64,000 nucleotides of DNA from Papaver somniferum (lineage: Eukaryota > Streptophyta > Magnoliopsida > Ranunculales > Papaveraceae), in assembly GCF_003573695.1 (NCBI RefSeq), contig NC_039358.1, positions 95,976,117 through 96,040,116 on the forward strand, given 5' to 3'. Below the pieces are notes generated by a model. It searched no databases and was not told the origin of the DNA. It was given only the letters and a program-made list of their open reading frames with translations. Shown here one piece after another: positions 11,884 to 23,672 of this stretch; position 1 is the stretch's first letter; each line of letters starts with the position of its first letter. Both the position numbers and the translations under genes were made by a program.

Positions 11884-14800
11884 ACGACCAGATACCTCCC
11901 TCTTGATACAATGATGAAAATGTTGTTGCTTGCTGTTACAAAAATTATTGCATGTTACCTATTCCATTAAGTGATGTGGTTTCATATTCAATATCGAGCA
12001 AAGTCTTGCTGCTACTGCAAGAATGGGGTATTGCTGCTGACGCTGCGGCCAAGCTTCCGCAGAACACAAGACCTTCCGCAGATGCAAGACTGGGGCAATG
12101 TCGTCGTAAAAATTCTCATGGAAACATGGTCGTGCAAGCTGCTGGTGTGAACGGGGCGCTGCTGCTGACATGTTTTTACTGTGGCATGCGTACCGCTGAC
12201 GCTGTTATATGGTAGAGACTATGCTGTTGTCCAAAATATTGGAGTACACCCAACAACAGAAGTTTAGATCTCAAGACAAAGGCAGTCCCACCGATACAAG
12301 TGCATACCGATGGACCAGGCAAAGACGATGATAACAAGACTCTGACCACTAAGAAGATAATGCTTCGATCCAAAACTCTGATGATAGCTCTGGTCCTCGT
12401 GCTTATGAAGATAAGCCTTGTAATGATGGACTAGTTCTGATGACGCAAGCTCAGTTTTGGTTCAAGATGCAGTCCCGATCCTATAATCCGATGAGGCAAA
12501 GTCCCATGACGATGATGCAGCTCCGGCTCCTCACGACAACGGCGCAAAGACGACGCCAAGAATGATAATTCCTGTAACGATGATATAAATTCCGATGCCA
12601 AAAATCAAAGTAAAAGCTCAACGACGATGATCCGTTCTTGATGACGATGAAGACGATGGGCATAAGTCTTCCCACGACGATCAAGATCCGAAGTGCACAA
12701 CGACGATGATCCAAGTGCCCAACGACGATGACATCAATACTGAGGACGATGATAGAGAGCCAAGAGAGAGACCGAGAGGAGCAAAAAATCACCCGGTTCC
12801 AGTCAAAGCCAATCAACCAAAGAAGCTACATGATGTCCAAATCTTATGCAGGTCTATGAATGGAGTGTTTCTATACTAAAAGCCACGGACAAGGTTGCTG
12901 CAGTCTAGTCCGATGCGGTTATAAAGTCGTTGCTTGATGAACCAAAGACTGATGGAAAAGATGTTGACGAAGATGCAAGCATCCCGAAGATCCAAAGCAC
13001 CGATACAAAAGCATACTATGGGCAATTCAATTTTAAAGCATCAATAAAGAACCAGCATAATGCGACCACCGGTATGGAGCATAATCAACAAAGCAATTGT
13101 TGTTCTAACAAAGGACTACCAGGCCCCAAAGAAATTGCATAATGGAGTTCATTAACCATCCCCAACAAAAGACTGGAGGCCTTCACTACGCAACGGCGAC
13201 AGAAAGCATCCCCAAAACCCATGATGATGTTCAAATGACACCACATCAATAACGAGAGAGCACATCAACACCATCAACGATCAAAGAAGCTGGTCAGTGA
13301 TGCAGTTACTTTTGATTTCACAAGCCTCAACAACGAGCTTCTGAAACCAAAAGGGGCATACATACATCACACACAACTAAAGAGTTTACAAATACTCATA
13401 CTCCTTACATTTCGGCAGTACTCCGCATACATTGTTATAATACGTGTATATAGAAGTATATACTTCTAAAATTACAGAACCGCATACATTTTCCAAATTC
13501 AGTAAATTTCAAAAATATATACATTTCATTTCTGATAATGCATACATTCCCAGAAATTGCATATATTTTTGGATACCACCGGTCTCATATTGTCATACCG
13601 GGGAAAACACTTGTATGCAATCTCTCCGGACTTCCCCGTAAGCGTCCATGAGTGTAAGACCGGGAAAGGCTTCCATAAGAAAGAGATATCCAACATGTCA
13701 TGTCTTGGGCAGCTCAGCGGAATGGGTGTTTGCAAAACATTCAGTTTTACACCACGTCTCCGGGAGATTCTCAGACCCCACCGGTCGGTAATTTCTTGGC
13801 CCGAAATTAACCAACAGGGTGACAGGTTCAAACACTCATCTTGCCTCTGCGACCATGGATTTACAAATTCTCACAATACAAGGGCAAGCACAACCATATA
13901 AGTATTTATATAATAATGTTTATCGCTCATACCATGAATTCATCTTATTGCTTATTACATGCACTGATGCTTTTATGCCAATCTGACGCTTACCAAAGCT
14001 AATGAAGTCACCGATACACGCTTTAAGGTTATGGAACTACTACCGCATACGAGGCTATTGGTGATGCTGTCAAGCATTAATGTGGTGTACCTGGTGCTGC
14101 AAACGCATGAAGATGATGTTTGTTGCCACTACACACACTACTGACGATGCATGTTGCCACTGCTGAATTGGTGCCACAGAATACCTTCAATTGGGAGTAC
14201 ATGGGGCAATCTCAGAGAACCAATGAAAGCAAACCTTCCCCTGTTGCTGCCAATAAGTCTAGAAAGTCAAAGGAGCGAAGGAGATGATTCAACCGCATGT
14301 TGCACACCTGATGTTCCCCTGAATCCGACGCTACTTCTGCAGGAACAAAGCAAAACTAAAGATGCATACCCGATGAAAAATGAAGTCTTCACGCCGATGA
14401 TGCTGCTGCAAGAATGGGGAATTGCCGCAGTGCCTGCTGCTGCCAACTGCTCATGTTGTATACACCGTTGTTACTGTTGTTGCATATATACATGACTATT
14501 GCTGATACCATCTAGTACCATGACATAACTGCTGCTGCTGGTGTATGAATGAGTTTGCTACTCTGCACACCTCTGACGTCGTTTAAACCGGTGCCATGAA
14601 GTACTTCTAACACGAAAGTCACAACTATCGTTGCTGCGGACGAACCCTGTTGCGACGTACCTAAAGCTGCTACTAGTGGTGCTAAGAAGCATTTCCAACA
14701 AGAAATGGGCATGTGGCAAACAAGTCACGAAGAGTACTTAATGCGGAAATTTTATTTCTTATCATACTTCTATTCGTTATCGATCATTGTTGCCTCGGGT

Positions 14801-15400
14801 ACTTCCGGATGCTGCCACCATGTGATGAGCGTAGCTGTTACTGTCCTTTGGAGTTGTCAATGGACGTTGCTGCCTACTTCGTGATGATCTGACGTGAGAC
14901 CCACCTTTAACATGGAGTACATACAGAGCAATCTCCAATACCCAATAAAAGCATATTTGCCGATGATGAAGACAAAGTCCTAGCTACCTTTGTTGCCGTG
15001 GACAGGTCTTGTTACGACGTATGTAAAGCCGCAGCTGGTTGATGTTTAGAAGTACTTCCAACACGAAGCCAGCACGGGGCAAGCGAGCCACGAAGAGTAT
15101 TTGAACCAATAAGAAATGGGTAAGTTTTGCAGGGATGTTCCTGAATTTCGGTAAACAATAGGGTGAAGTATTAACACTTTGTCGTAGTGTATTCTTTACC
15201 AAAATTCTTTCACAAAGAACGAAAAAGCTTCTCGACAAAGGGCATTGGAAGGAAACAACAACCAACGCAATGCAAACAAGGTGGAAGTGATTTTTCTCAA
15301 GGATCGTTCACCAACAATCTTCAAGAAAAGGGGCGAATTGTATACACCAAAAAATACCTTGACACGTGGAGTGAGATCGTGAGCTGAGGCAGGATGCAAC
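11884..15400. other. Continuation of the degenerate repeat-rich sequence
   Basis: No supported gene in 3.5 kb. 12400-12980 again carries GACGATGATCCAAAG-like units similar to 4400-5280. 13440-13570 is rich in CATACATT/TATATAC words. Short stretches recur within the segment (GCAAGAATGGGG at about 12019 and 14409; GTACTTCYAACACGAA at about 14600 and 15052). Short open frames here are repeat-driven and show no recognisable domain. Confidence 0.45.
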
Positions 15401-15925
15401 TATACAACGACGAGCACTATATCAACCAAACACAGCTTTAATCCTAAGCTAAGGATAGAAGCGTAATCCGCCAGAAGATATTTTTCCCATAAATAAGGAG
15501 CAACTAGGTTCGGGCAAAGGGACTTTTCTTTTCCCTTCTTCCGACAGACACATTTGAGAACCCCTTTCCTCTCTCTTCTCTCTACAACTCTCTTAACATC
15601 ATGTGTTCATGAATGAAGATACGGAGATATGAAGATATCTCTTCTATATCTTCATGAGTGAATTACCAATCTTACGGCATGTAACATATGAGATAAATAA
15701 TAAACATTTCCTTTACCCCGTGGATGTAGGCTTTGCCGAACCAGTTATACCTTGTGTCCAATTTCTTATTTATATTTCTCTGCATCTTAATTTCGTTTTA
15801 TGATTTCGATCCATATTTGGTGTTTACTGTTTGTTATATCATTTCATTATTTGGTTGTGCTATCAATTAATGAAAGGAAATTTGTTTGTGGACACCACCA
15901 TACCATCATTATTTTCGTGTTCACA
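15400..15925 (+). repeat. 3' part of a gypsy-type LTR
   Basis: Contains a TATA-like CCATAAATAAGG near 15488, then GTGGATGTAGGCTTTGCCGAACC (about 15721-15743), ending in GTGTTCACA at 15925. The same landmarks in the same order occur at 52212-52664 (TATAAATA, CCCGTAGACGTAGGCCTTAGTGCCGAACC, GTGTTCACA), where a PBS follows. No PBS follows here, so this is a 3' or solo LTR. The 5' boundary is not resolved. Confidence 0.6.
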
Positions 15926-16389
15926 AGTATGCTCTGTTAGTACTCTTGTACCCATACTCTAGTATCTTTAGACCTAGAATTTTGGTTTTCTCGTATCATC
16001 TGAAGTGCATGATGCTTTATAGTTAAAAATGCTGGTGTCATGGTATGTGCTAAGAAACTATTAAATCCATGAACTACTACAAATAAGGTTGAGTTGAGAG
16101 CACAGTTCATTTTAGATCCTACTATAGGTTATCCATTTTTGCCGAGAATAGGTAAGAAACTATTTAGGTTTGTTTGATTTTATTTCTTATGCGTGAATCA
16201 ATACATTTTTCGGTTTTGATCTTGTCTGGAAATTAGTAACCTGTTTTATAGCATAATGAAAAGAATATGTCATCAAAATGATTTGAGTGAGGTTTTCTTT
16301 GTTTGTTTGCCTTATCGTGTATATATCCGTTGATGACTGTGAGAGATAACGGAGAATTTCTCTTTTGTTTTGCTGATCAGCCTTGCTCT
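15926..16389. other. Intergenic sequence, no gene recognised
   Basis: AT-rich sequence between the LTR end and the first captured exon. I see no coding exon, repeat or structural RNA here. Confidence 0.4.
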
Positions 16390-16674
16390 TAACAAATTCC
16401 TTGCAATGGGACGACCTGCATGGAAGGAGGCTCGCTCCACGATTCAGAAATTACTCTCTGGTTAGTGAACTGTGCTTACTTTCATTTTTTTTTATATAAT
16501 ACAATAAGTAGTTTTATGTTCTCGGCAAAATTTAGGTTAGAAAATAAGATGAAGATGTTGTTGTTATCATGATAAGAAACTGATTGAGTTGTTTTTGTTT
16601 TCTTGGTTAATTTAGCTGATGAGCCAACTTTACGGGAGAATGCGAGTTTGAGAGAGAAAGCAATTCTGCCAATG
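16390..16674 (+). pseudogene. Fumarylacetoacetase gene fragment (two exons, one intron)
   Basis: Fumarylacetoacetase performs the last step of tyrosine degradation. The exon ending at 16460 translates LNKFLAMGRPAWKEARSTIQ then KLLSG, followed by a GTTAGT donor. The second exon starts after TTTAG at 16616, translates ADEPTLRENASLREKAILPM and ends at 16674 before GTAATA. Both match adjacent segments of the N-terminal half of plant fumarylacetoacetases, with correct phase across the 155-bp intron. Nothing upstream (start, LFDGP region) or downstream (SKVEM and the catalytic core) is found, and the first exon is shifted against its likely 5' part near 16385. Because the intron is kept this is a DNA-level copy, not a retrocopy. 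Probably captured by a transposon. Confidence 0.78.
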
Positions 16675-18559
16675 GTAATAAAAATATTTATAGGCTTAAT
16701 AAGTTTAGCTTGCGGTATTGTATTGGTTGAAAGCTGAACAAAGCTCCAATTCTAGAGCTTCTGGTCCCATTTGAGAGAATATAGACTAATAGGATCCATG
16801 GATTTTGAGATTTTTTCGGTGTTTTTTGCTGCACACGAAATGGGGTAGGTGATCGATATTCATACTTATCAAACCTGCTCACTAAACAAAACCTTTACCC
16901 TAATTCTATTCTCCACACTTTTCTGTTCTCTCCTCTTTTTCTCTGCCGTCACCCTGTTTCTATTCTGAACAGATACTAGAGAAGATGATCTAACAAGTTA
17001 CATTTGCTAGGGAAGATCATCTAACAAATATTATGGTAGCGGTACTACAACAGCAGTGAGGTCTACGAGATTGATAACGAAAATGGAGGTACGATGGTGT
17101 CATATCAGAACTTAGATACAATAATTACCTTTTTCTACATCGACTCTGCCGATACCAGTTGGCTGGCGTATTAACTCTACATCCTAAACCCTAAATATTG
17201 TTTTATGTTAATCGCCTCATATATTCTCCCTCGCTCTTTCTTTTACTCGGCGTTTCTCCTTCCGTTTCTTTTTATTTTTTCTGTAGTCATGTTGATTTTT
17301 TTCTTTTAATGTCGAAGGTGCATCATAGACGTTGCAGTCTTCTTATCTTGCTTTGTTGAAAATGTTTTGTTTGCTTTATCTAATTTTCAGTAAATCATAA
17401 TCATGATTCAGAAATTGGCTCATTGAGTTTGTTGGGTATGTTTCGATTTGGCAGGTGAGGGCTTGAATATGTGAATCTGTGACTCATAATCGTGGTCCGT
17501 CGAAAGACTGAAGATTTGCATACTAGAAGATAAAAAGATCGGTCCTAACTGAATTGTGTTGGTGTTTCTTTGTCTAATTTGTGATGTTCTAGGTGGCACA
17601 TATGATTAGAGATGTCAATACTAACCCAGCTTCAATTGTCAATTAGGAAGAGTGAAACAAATATGTGTACCCGTTGCATCCGCATGTAATATAATTCTCT
17701 TCTATATTTTTTTACTACATTTTGAGAATATATTGTTTACTTTTAAACCCATAGTTTGAGGTTTTCCCTGTAGTATATGTACTTTGTTCTGAATGAAATT
17801 TAAAAGTCGTAAACTGAAGTTCATCTTGAGATAAAAGGTTAAAGCAATTAGATACCCGATTGACGTTGGTTTCGCTGATTACATTTGGTTATACTCTTTG
17901 TGCCAGCTATTTTCCTTATTTATTTTCTTTTTAAAGCCATATACCTTCTCGGCTTCTCCTGAGTTACTCTCACAAACAGGGACTATATAATAAGAAGTAT
18001 ACTTTGTGTTCTATATAAAGAAATGTGAAAAATCTTAGGACTCCAAAGCTGCAGGGTGTTATAGAAATACTTGGCTTGCTCTTACTTTTTCACAAAGATA
18101 TACATGAAGGTAAATCAATGAATTGTTATCCCAAGTGAGGCAATTGCATGATTCCATTTTATACTATATGGATAGTGTTTTTTTTTTTTTGTAGGCCGTT
18201 ATTGTCTAGCTATGATGCACTTGAATAGAAAGAAGGTTTAAAAAGGATGATGTTTTCATTTACAGTCTTCTTCATCAGCGACACTGCCATCAAAAGCTAA
18301 AATTCATGTTCATCATCTCACTGTATAATGCTTCCTCTCTCTAAATATTTATTTTAATCTATCTTTGTTTTCAAGACTGATTTTTTAAGGGATTGAGTTA
18401 TTAATTAAGGTGTGATTGGTTGATTCGACTTCGGTTTGCCTATTCATATTAATTGGTGTCACTTTCTTAGTGTTCGGAGGTTCAGAACTACTTCATCATT
18501 GTCACATGAAGTTCAAAGTTTCTGTAGTATAAAATTTGATCATCGCGAAACAGATAGCA
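16675..18559. other. Sequence between captured gene fragments
   Basis: AT-rich, with pyrimidine-rich patches (16910-16960, 17220-17290). No exon, LTR or RNA gene recognised. It may be the interior of the same Helitron-like element. Confidence 0.35.
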
Positions 18560-19095
18560 ATTTAGTCGACAAGAAAATTGTGGGAATACGTAAGAAACTT
18601 TGGACTCAAAAACTGAAGGGCTGTCTCTGGAGGATCTATGGTCTGTAGACAAATTACTAAAAACAGAAGTTCAGACTCTTGGTGGCATTAGGCATGCGAA
18701 CATGGTAAAGTTATTGTTGACAAGTTGACAGCACGACACAAAATTTCTCTTGGAGTTGCGGAAGGCTTGCTTATCTAACCATGATCATTGCTCTGTTAAG
18801 TAAAAGAGAGGAAAATTTCTCTTGGACGCAAAAGTATTGTAAACAAATGGAATTGAACTCTACAAAGACACTTACAGCAGGATTTATGGATTAACTCCAT
18901 TTTATTATATCATTACTATTTTTTTGTTATTAACACAATACTCTTATACATTGAGGGCAACAACAATGTATGATGTGTACTGAGTAGTACTAATAGATCT
19001 CATTACCAGAAAAAATTGTTAGAGACACAATTCGGCGGAACCAAGGAAGGTGCAGTATGAACGATGTTGTTCAGCTGTTGATGGAAGCGTACCGA
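18560..19095 (+). pseudogene. LRR receptor-like kinase fragment (kinase domain)
   Basis: Three pieces of a plant receptor kinase domain are readable. TEVQTLGGIRHANMVKL at 18663-18715 matches the alpha-C helix block (EVxTLGxIRHxNIVKLL). LTARHKISLGVAEGLL at about 18724-18775 matches the block before the catalytic loop (RxKIALGVAEGLAYLH), with a one-base shift into an HDHC stretch. RRNQGRCSMNDVVQLLMEA at 19033-19090 matches subdomain XI (RPSMxxVVQLL). The glycine-rich loop, HRD and DFG motifs are not found and stops intervene, so this is dead. It sits in the same orientation as the fumarylacetoacetase exons, upstream of a Helitron-like terminus, suggesting co-capture. Confidence 0.72.
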
Positions 19096-19545
19096 TTTGA
19101 TGTAAATGGAGTCATGATATTTATGTATTAGGAGATGTACAAGGAAGATAAATGTATGGGGTGAATTGGCATCACTAAAGGATGGAAATTTTCAAAAATA
19201 AATAAATGAAGGATGGCATACTAGAGAATGATCAAGCTTTGTGGTACTAGATACCGGGACATCTGCTAAGATCACTTTGGATAATAAATTGCGAATGCTG
19301 TCTATATACATGTTTTTATGCAATAGCATGTCTTAATGCAGGCTCCGTTGGACTTTCTAATATATGAGCATCTGTCAATTTTGACGTCCAAGTCAAATGA
19401 GTCTAAGCAAAAACAGGAGTTAGTTTTACATGCACGATTTGCACAATCCCAATTGAGTTGGTTCTAAATTATACTTTAAGTGTCCTATAAAATTTGACTT
19501 CTGCGAGAACATCCTATAGCGTAACCTTACCTGTGATAAACTTAA
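19096..19545. other. Sequence before the Helitron-like terminus
   Basis: No exon or repeat recognised. Ends at the hairpin at 19546. Confidence 0.35.
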
Positions 19546-19574
19546 GCCCGTGCAAAGCACGGGCGAGACACTAG
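19546..19574 (+). mobile_element. Helitron-like 3' terminus
   Basis: A perfect 8-bp stem (GCCCGTGC / GCACGGGC, loop AAA) is followed ten bases later by CTAG and then T. A short GC-rich hairpin just inside a CTRR end abutting T is the diagnostic Helitron 3' end. Helitrons capture host-gene pieces, which fits the fragments just upstream in the same orientation. The 5' TC end was not located, so the element length is unknown. Confidence 0.6.
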
Positions 19575-20849
19575 TTCTATTGGTAATGCTGATCTTTTGT
19601 TTGGTTTCGTAAAGAGCAAAGTACAAATGCTTCTCCCAACTGTAATAGGAGACTATACAAATTTGTTTTCCTCCTTGCATCATGCAAAGAAGCACAGTGG
19701 TAGTTGATTTTTATCTTGTATGTGTTACTCCTATGTATAACTGGATCCAAAATTGTTGCTTTTGATTTTATTTAGAGCCTCTTGAGGAAAGGGTGGGCAC
19801 TTAGGCTGCATCCAAGTCACATGGAGGCTGATTTCAAAAGGAGAACATTAGGCTAATTGACTTAGTACTTGTATTCTAATGGCATAATATCAAATTTCTC
19901 GAGTTCTTGACTCATAGAATTACATAACTTATATATAGAAGTTCTGTGTAATGTTGCTTGTTAAGAAAACCAAGCGGGTATAGAATGAATATCACATTTT
20001 TCCCTAACCAAATAATTTATGTTAATCCCCAAACTTTAAGAGCAAGAACGTGTCAGCATAGAAGAATAAGTTGAGACTGGCCTTAGATTTCCATTCTTAT
20101 CCTACTTAAAATCGTTATTATCCATAATTTTCCCCAATCTTATGTCTTTCCCAAAAGAAATTTTGTTCTATCCAGGTTTCACTCGCCTATTGCAAATCAT
20201 GGACGAGCATCGTCAACCACTGTATTTGGAACAGATATTATTAAACCCAAGTTAGTGAATATCCTTCCCATGTTTTGTTTCGTCGATTACCTGGTTCGTG
20301 AAAGTTTCAGCTGAATATACTAGCAGTCAAGGATCAATTTCTAATGAAAAATTGAGACTCTAGTAAGTTGCATCTTGGTGGTTGCTAGCCAAGATCTTGT
20401 GCACTTAATGATCCTTTACTTGGAGGCATAACCAAGAAATTTATCTTCTTCATTTCTTAATTCTCACTTAGATTAGTTTTGCACTCATGTGATGCTTACC
20501 TACAGATGAGCCATTATTGTACTTAATATTTTAATTCTTACTGTGATACAATCTTTAGGAAGTGATTCTCTTTTCCTATTTGAGTAGACTTTTCATTCTC
20601 TCTGCCTCTTAGATTAGGTATAAATGATTCCTCTTTTGTACACTTGTATTTTGTTGAGTACTACTTATATCCTCCCGATATGTGAAGGCTTTCAACATGT
20701 GTGTCAGTGCGTGAGTTTTAAAACACTTCATAGTGGATCATTATGTGTCACCATAGTGGACATCATAATATCAACACCTCGATTTCATAATTGTCCTTTT
20801 TTTTGTCTTCTTACCTACCTAATAATAATTATCCTTAATTTTTTATATT
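19575..20849. other. Intergenic sequence, no gene recognised
   Basis: AT-rich. I found no exon, tRNA or LTR landmark. It lies between the Helitron-like end and the TGTACA-type repeats. Confidence 0.35.
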
Positions 20850-21140
20850 TTTCAATTGTTAATGTGCACTTAGCTGTACACTTTTTGATTCTTAATATGT
20901 ACATAATTGTACACGTTGATTCTTAATGTGTACATAATTGTACACTTGTTAATTTTCATGAGTATTGTTCCTTTCTTCCTGTTAATTATTTATTTATTTT
21001 TTCAATTGTTAATGTGCACTTAATTGTACAAGTGTCGATCTCAATGTGTACATAATTGTAGACTTTGATTCTTAATGTGTATATAATTGTACACTTGTTG
21101 ATTTTCATGAGTATTGTTCCTCTCTTCCTGTTAGTTTCAA
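20850..21140 (+). repeat. Tandem duplication with TGTACATAATTGTACA motifs
   Basis: About 145 bp is repeated: TTCAATTGTTAATGTGCAC through TTTCATGAGTATTGTTCC occurs at about 20850-20985 and again at about 21000-21135. Each copy contains two or three near-palindromes of the form TGTACATAATTGTACA. The second copy runs directly into the captured helicase exon. Confidence 0.75.
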
Positions 21141-21163
21141 TGATTATTCTTCCTTTCTGTAAG

Positions 21164-21346
21164 GAACTCGAGAAGCTTTTGAATATTCAAGTCATGGTCA
21201 CTACTGGCGGAACCAGTCTAAAGGATGAGATCATGTGTTTATACCAACTTGTGCATTTGCTCGTTGGAACACCTGGAAGGATTGTTGACCTTACCAAGAA
21301 GAGAGTTTGGGTACTGAAAGATTGCCCAATGATTTTTATGGATGAG
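21164..21346 (+). pseudogene. DEAD-box RNA helicase (DDX6/RH8-type) exon
   Basis: The translation ELEKLLNIQVMVTTGGTS, LKDEIMCLYQLVHLLVGTPG and RIVDLTKKRVWVLKDCPMIF ends in MDE just before a GTATAA donor. This is the exon of plant DDX6/Dhh1-like helicases (RH6, RH8, RH12) covering the GG and TPGR motifs up to the first half of the DEAD box. These proteins act in P-bodies in mRNA decapping and translational repression. A likely acceptor AAG lies at 21161-21163. The matching neighbours (Walker A exon, remainder of the DEAD box and C-terminal domain) are absent, so this is an isolated captured exon. Substitutions such as MRLYQPVH to MCLYQLVH indicate drift. Confidence 0.82.
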
Positions 21347-22640
21347 GTATAACATCACAACACTTGATTCTTTCCCATTTCTTTTATGTTTTTTTTTTTG
21401 GAATAAACCAAACAGATAACTTGGTGACAAAGAAGAAAATAAGTAGGTCAAGCTAATCTGGGGTGTTTACCTGAACGTAGTTGTTTAGGATTATTGGGAA
21501 GTGCAAAAAAAAATAAATATTCTCATCAACTTTTTCATTTTGCTTATCCTCCTCATGTATGATATCAATAAGAAAAGAGTTCATTAGTAGCATCTGCTTA
21601 CTGGAAATGATTTCCAAAGGGCTTAGTTAATGCATATGACATGTATTGCATAAGGGTCCTAATGAAAGCTTACAGGATGTACTTGTATATATATACAAAA
21701 CATTTGCAGGAGCAGTAGGTCTAGATGGATTTTAGAACAAGAAGCAGTAGGTCTAGATGGATAGATTTTAAAAAATTTGTCTTACGTACAACAATGTATA
21801 CCTGTGATTAATATTCACTATAGACTGTAATGCCTCAATGCTTACAGGAGCAGTAGGTCTAGATGGATTCTAATCCACCCAGATGTATTTGTATATATAT
21901 ATACACACAACATTTGCATTCTAGAACAAGAAACAACTCTAGTTCTTCTAGGTAGTCTAAGAGCGATTAACTGGAATAGATGAACACCGACTGCATTAGC
22001 TTCTATGTGCAGATTATTGATAAGCTTCACCCTTATGTGCAAAACGAGGACATGATAAGAATTCATCAAGGCTGTTTGGTTCCTTGTCGTCAATTATTAT
22101 CCAACAGCTTATTAGATAGTTCATAGTATCATTTTGGTATCCTGTAATATCATGTCAACTGCATCTGTTTCTCGTAACCAAAATAATAAGTGTTTTAACA
22201 TAAACATTTTTTACGTATGATGCCGAATTTTATTTCAGATAGTTGACTTATGTTGTGCCTCCAAGGATTTCACCAAAAGTAAATTTCACAATTGCCTCAG
22301 TTTATAGTAGCAGTGGAGTAAAGGTGCTCCCATTTTCCTTATGTATTAGAATGGTTATATATCGATTATTTAGGTGTACGTAGTTGAAAACTTGCAGAAC
22401 TATAATTTATGTATACAAACCAAAAATTAGGAAATCACTATACCAACTTTATTATACCTCTTTAGCATCTAATGTGCCATTACTTTTGTTGCAATGGAAA
22501 CATTATACCAACTTTATTATTGATATTTTAAGTTTTAACTACTAAAGAGGTACATTATTTCAGGTATCCTTGTAACCATTCCTCCATGGTGTTCATTTTA
22601 TGCCAATTAACATAAACTGCTGCTATTTATCATACTAATG
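21347..22640. other. Sequence between captured exons, including a small duplication
   Basis: No exon recognised. The phrase GCAGTAGGTCTAGATGGAT occurs three times (about 21713, 21743 and 21852), with TATATATATACA and ACATTTGCA words nearby. This indicates a local duplication of roughly 140 bp in 21680-21930. Confidence 0.5.
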
Positions 22641-22965
22641 TGTACATGTATTGGATTTTTTTAGAAGTGTGTACATAGTTGTACACTATTGTGCTATCTC
22701 GATAATGTATGCATGTTTTCTGGTATAAATATTGGATTTTCGCAGGGGTGTACATTGTTGTACACCATTATGCTTTCTCATGATTTTATGGCCTTGGATT
22801 TGTATAGGTATATACAATCTCAATAATATATATGACCTGTTTTGTGGGTATGGATTTTTTAGATTTTTTACTACGTGTGTACATAGTTGTACACCGTTGT
22901 GCTATATCGTACGGATGTTAGATTTTTGTAGGTGTGTACATAGTTATACAACATTGTGCTCTCCC
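22640..22965 (+). repeat. Array of TGTACATAGTTGTACA-type palindromes
   Basis: Degenerate copies of GTGTACATAGTTGTACACNNTTGTGCT occur at about 22668, 22745, 22878 and 22934, often preceded by GGATTTTT and followed by a cytosine-rich or CTC word. Related copies lie at 20870-21100, 23525-23640 and 28438. Each is a near-perfect inverted repeat centred on the TAGT/AATT core. Confidence 0.7.
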
Positions 22966-23061
22966 AAAATATAATAAAAAACTAATTCTTGATGAAACCC
23001 CTAAGTTGTTGTTTTTCAATATCATGAGATGATTTTAATAGCATGCTTGCTATGTGTTTAG

Positions 23062-23125
23062 GTACTTTTCGAGGGAGTTTAAGAAAGTGGAGAAGAACAA
23101 TGGGCAGGTTTTATATATTAATGAG
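23062..23125 (+). pseudogene. Ribosomal protein L18a (eL20) exon fragment
   Basis: The translation YFSREFKKVEKNNGQVLYIN then E is followed by a GTATTA donor at 23126, and is preceded by a TTTAG acceptor. It matches the internal exon of plant cytosolic RPL18a (YFLRKLKKVKKSNGQVLAIN). The protein is a component of the 60S ribosomal subunit. Only this exon is present and several conserved residues differ, so it is a captured fragment. It lies between TGTACA-type repeats, like the helicase exon, suggesting the same carrier. Confidence 0.72.
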
Positions 23126-23672
23126 GTATTAAATTCCTTTTTACTTGATGATTTAGCTGATTTGTGTCCATTTTTCACTTTCTTTTTTATTATGACTATT
23201 ATGGTTCAAATTATATTAGGTTTGTCTGGACTTTAGTTTGTTTTCTCCCTTTAAGAGTAATAGTCGCCCTTAAATCTGAATCCAGTAAGCGCTTTATTTT
23301 TTGTTATGACTGATATGGTTCAACTAAACATTTTGTTAAGACTACCGAGTGCCTAGAGTAATAAGATTATTATACTTTGGTGGGATGGCAGTGTCTGCAA
23401 AATGTGTATTTTGGGATAAAACATCTTTGTTATTTGTGGAAGCTTATTTTACTTTTGTTTTATATGATATCTAGCAAAATCACATGCACATTATTATACT
23501 GTACTTGTTGTTGGTGATTGTTAATGTTCACACGGTTATACACATGTTGATTTTTAATGTGCACACGCATGTTGATTGTTATTGTCCTTGGTGCACATGT
23601 TTTGAGTACACAACGTATGCATAGTTGTACGCATATTAATTGTTATTGTGCACATTTATTGTTTATCTTAAG
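23126..23672. other. Sequence with scattered TGTACA-type motifs
   Basis: No exon seen. Degenerate palindromic motifs occur at about 23525-23560 and 23600-23640 (CATAGTTGTACGCA). Confidence 0.4.

Noticed and set aside
12481..12816. A 111-codon minus-strand frame rich in Arg, Ser and Val
   Set aside because: It is the antisense of the GATGAT-type repeats, which are free of stops in that frame by composition.
21164..23125. A functional gene joining the helicase and RPL18a exons
   Set aside because: The exons come from unrelated proteins, neighbouring exons are absent, and 1.7 kb of repeats separates them.
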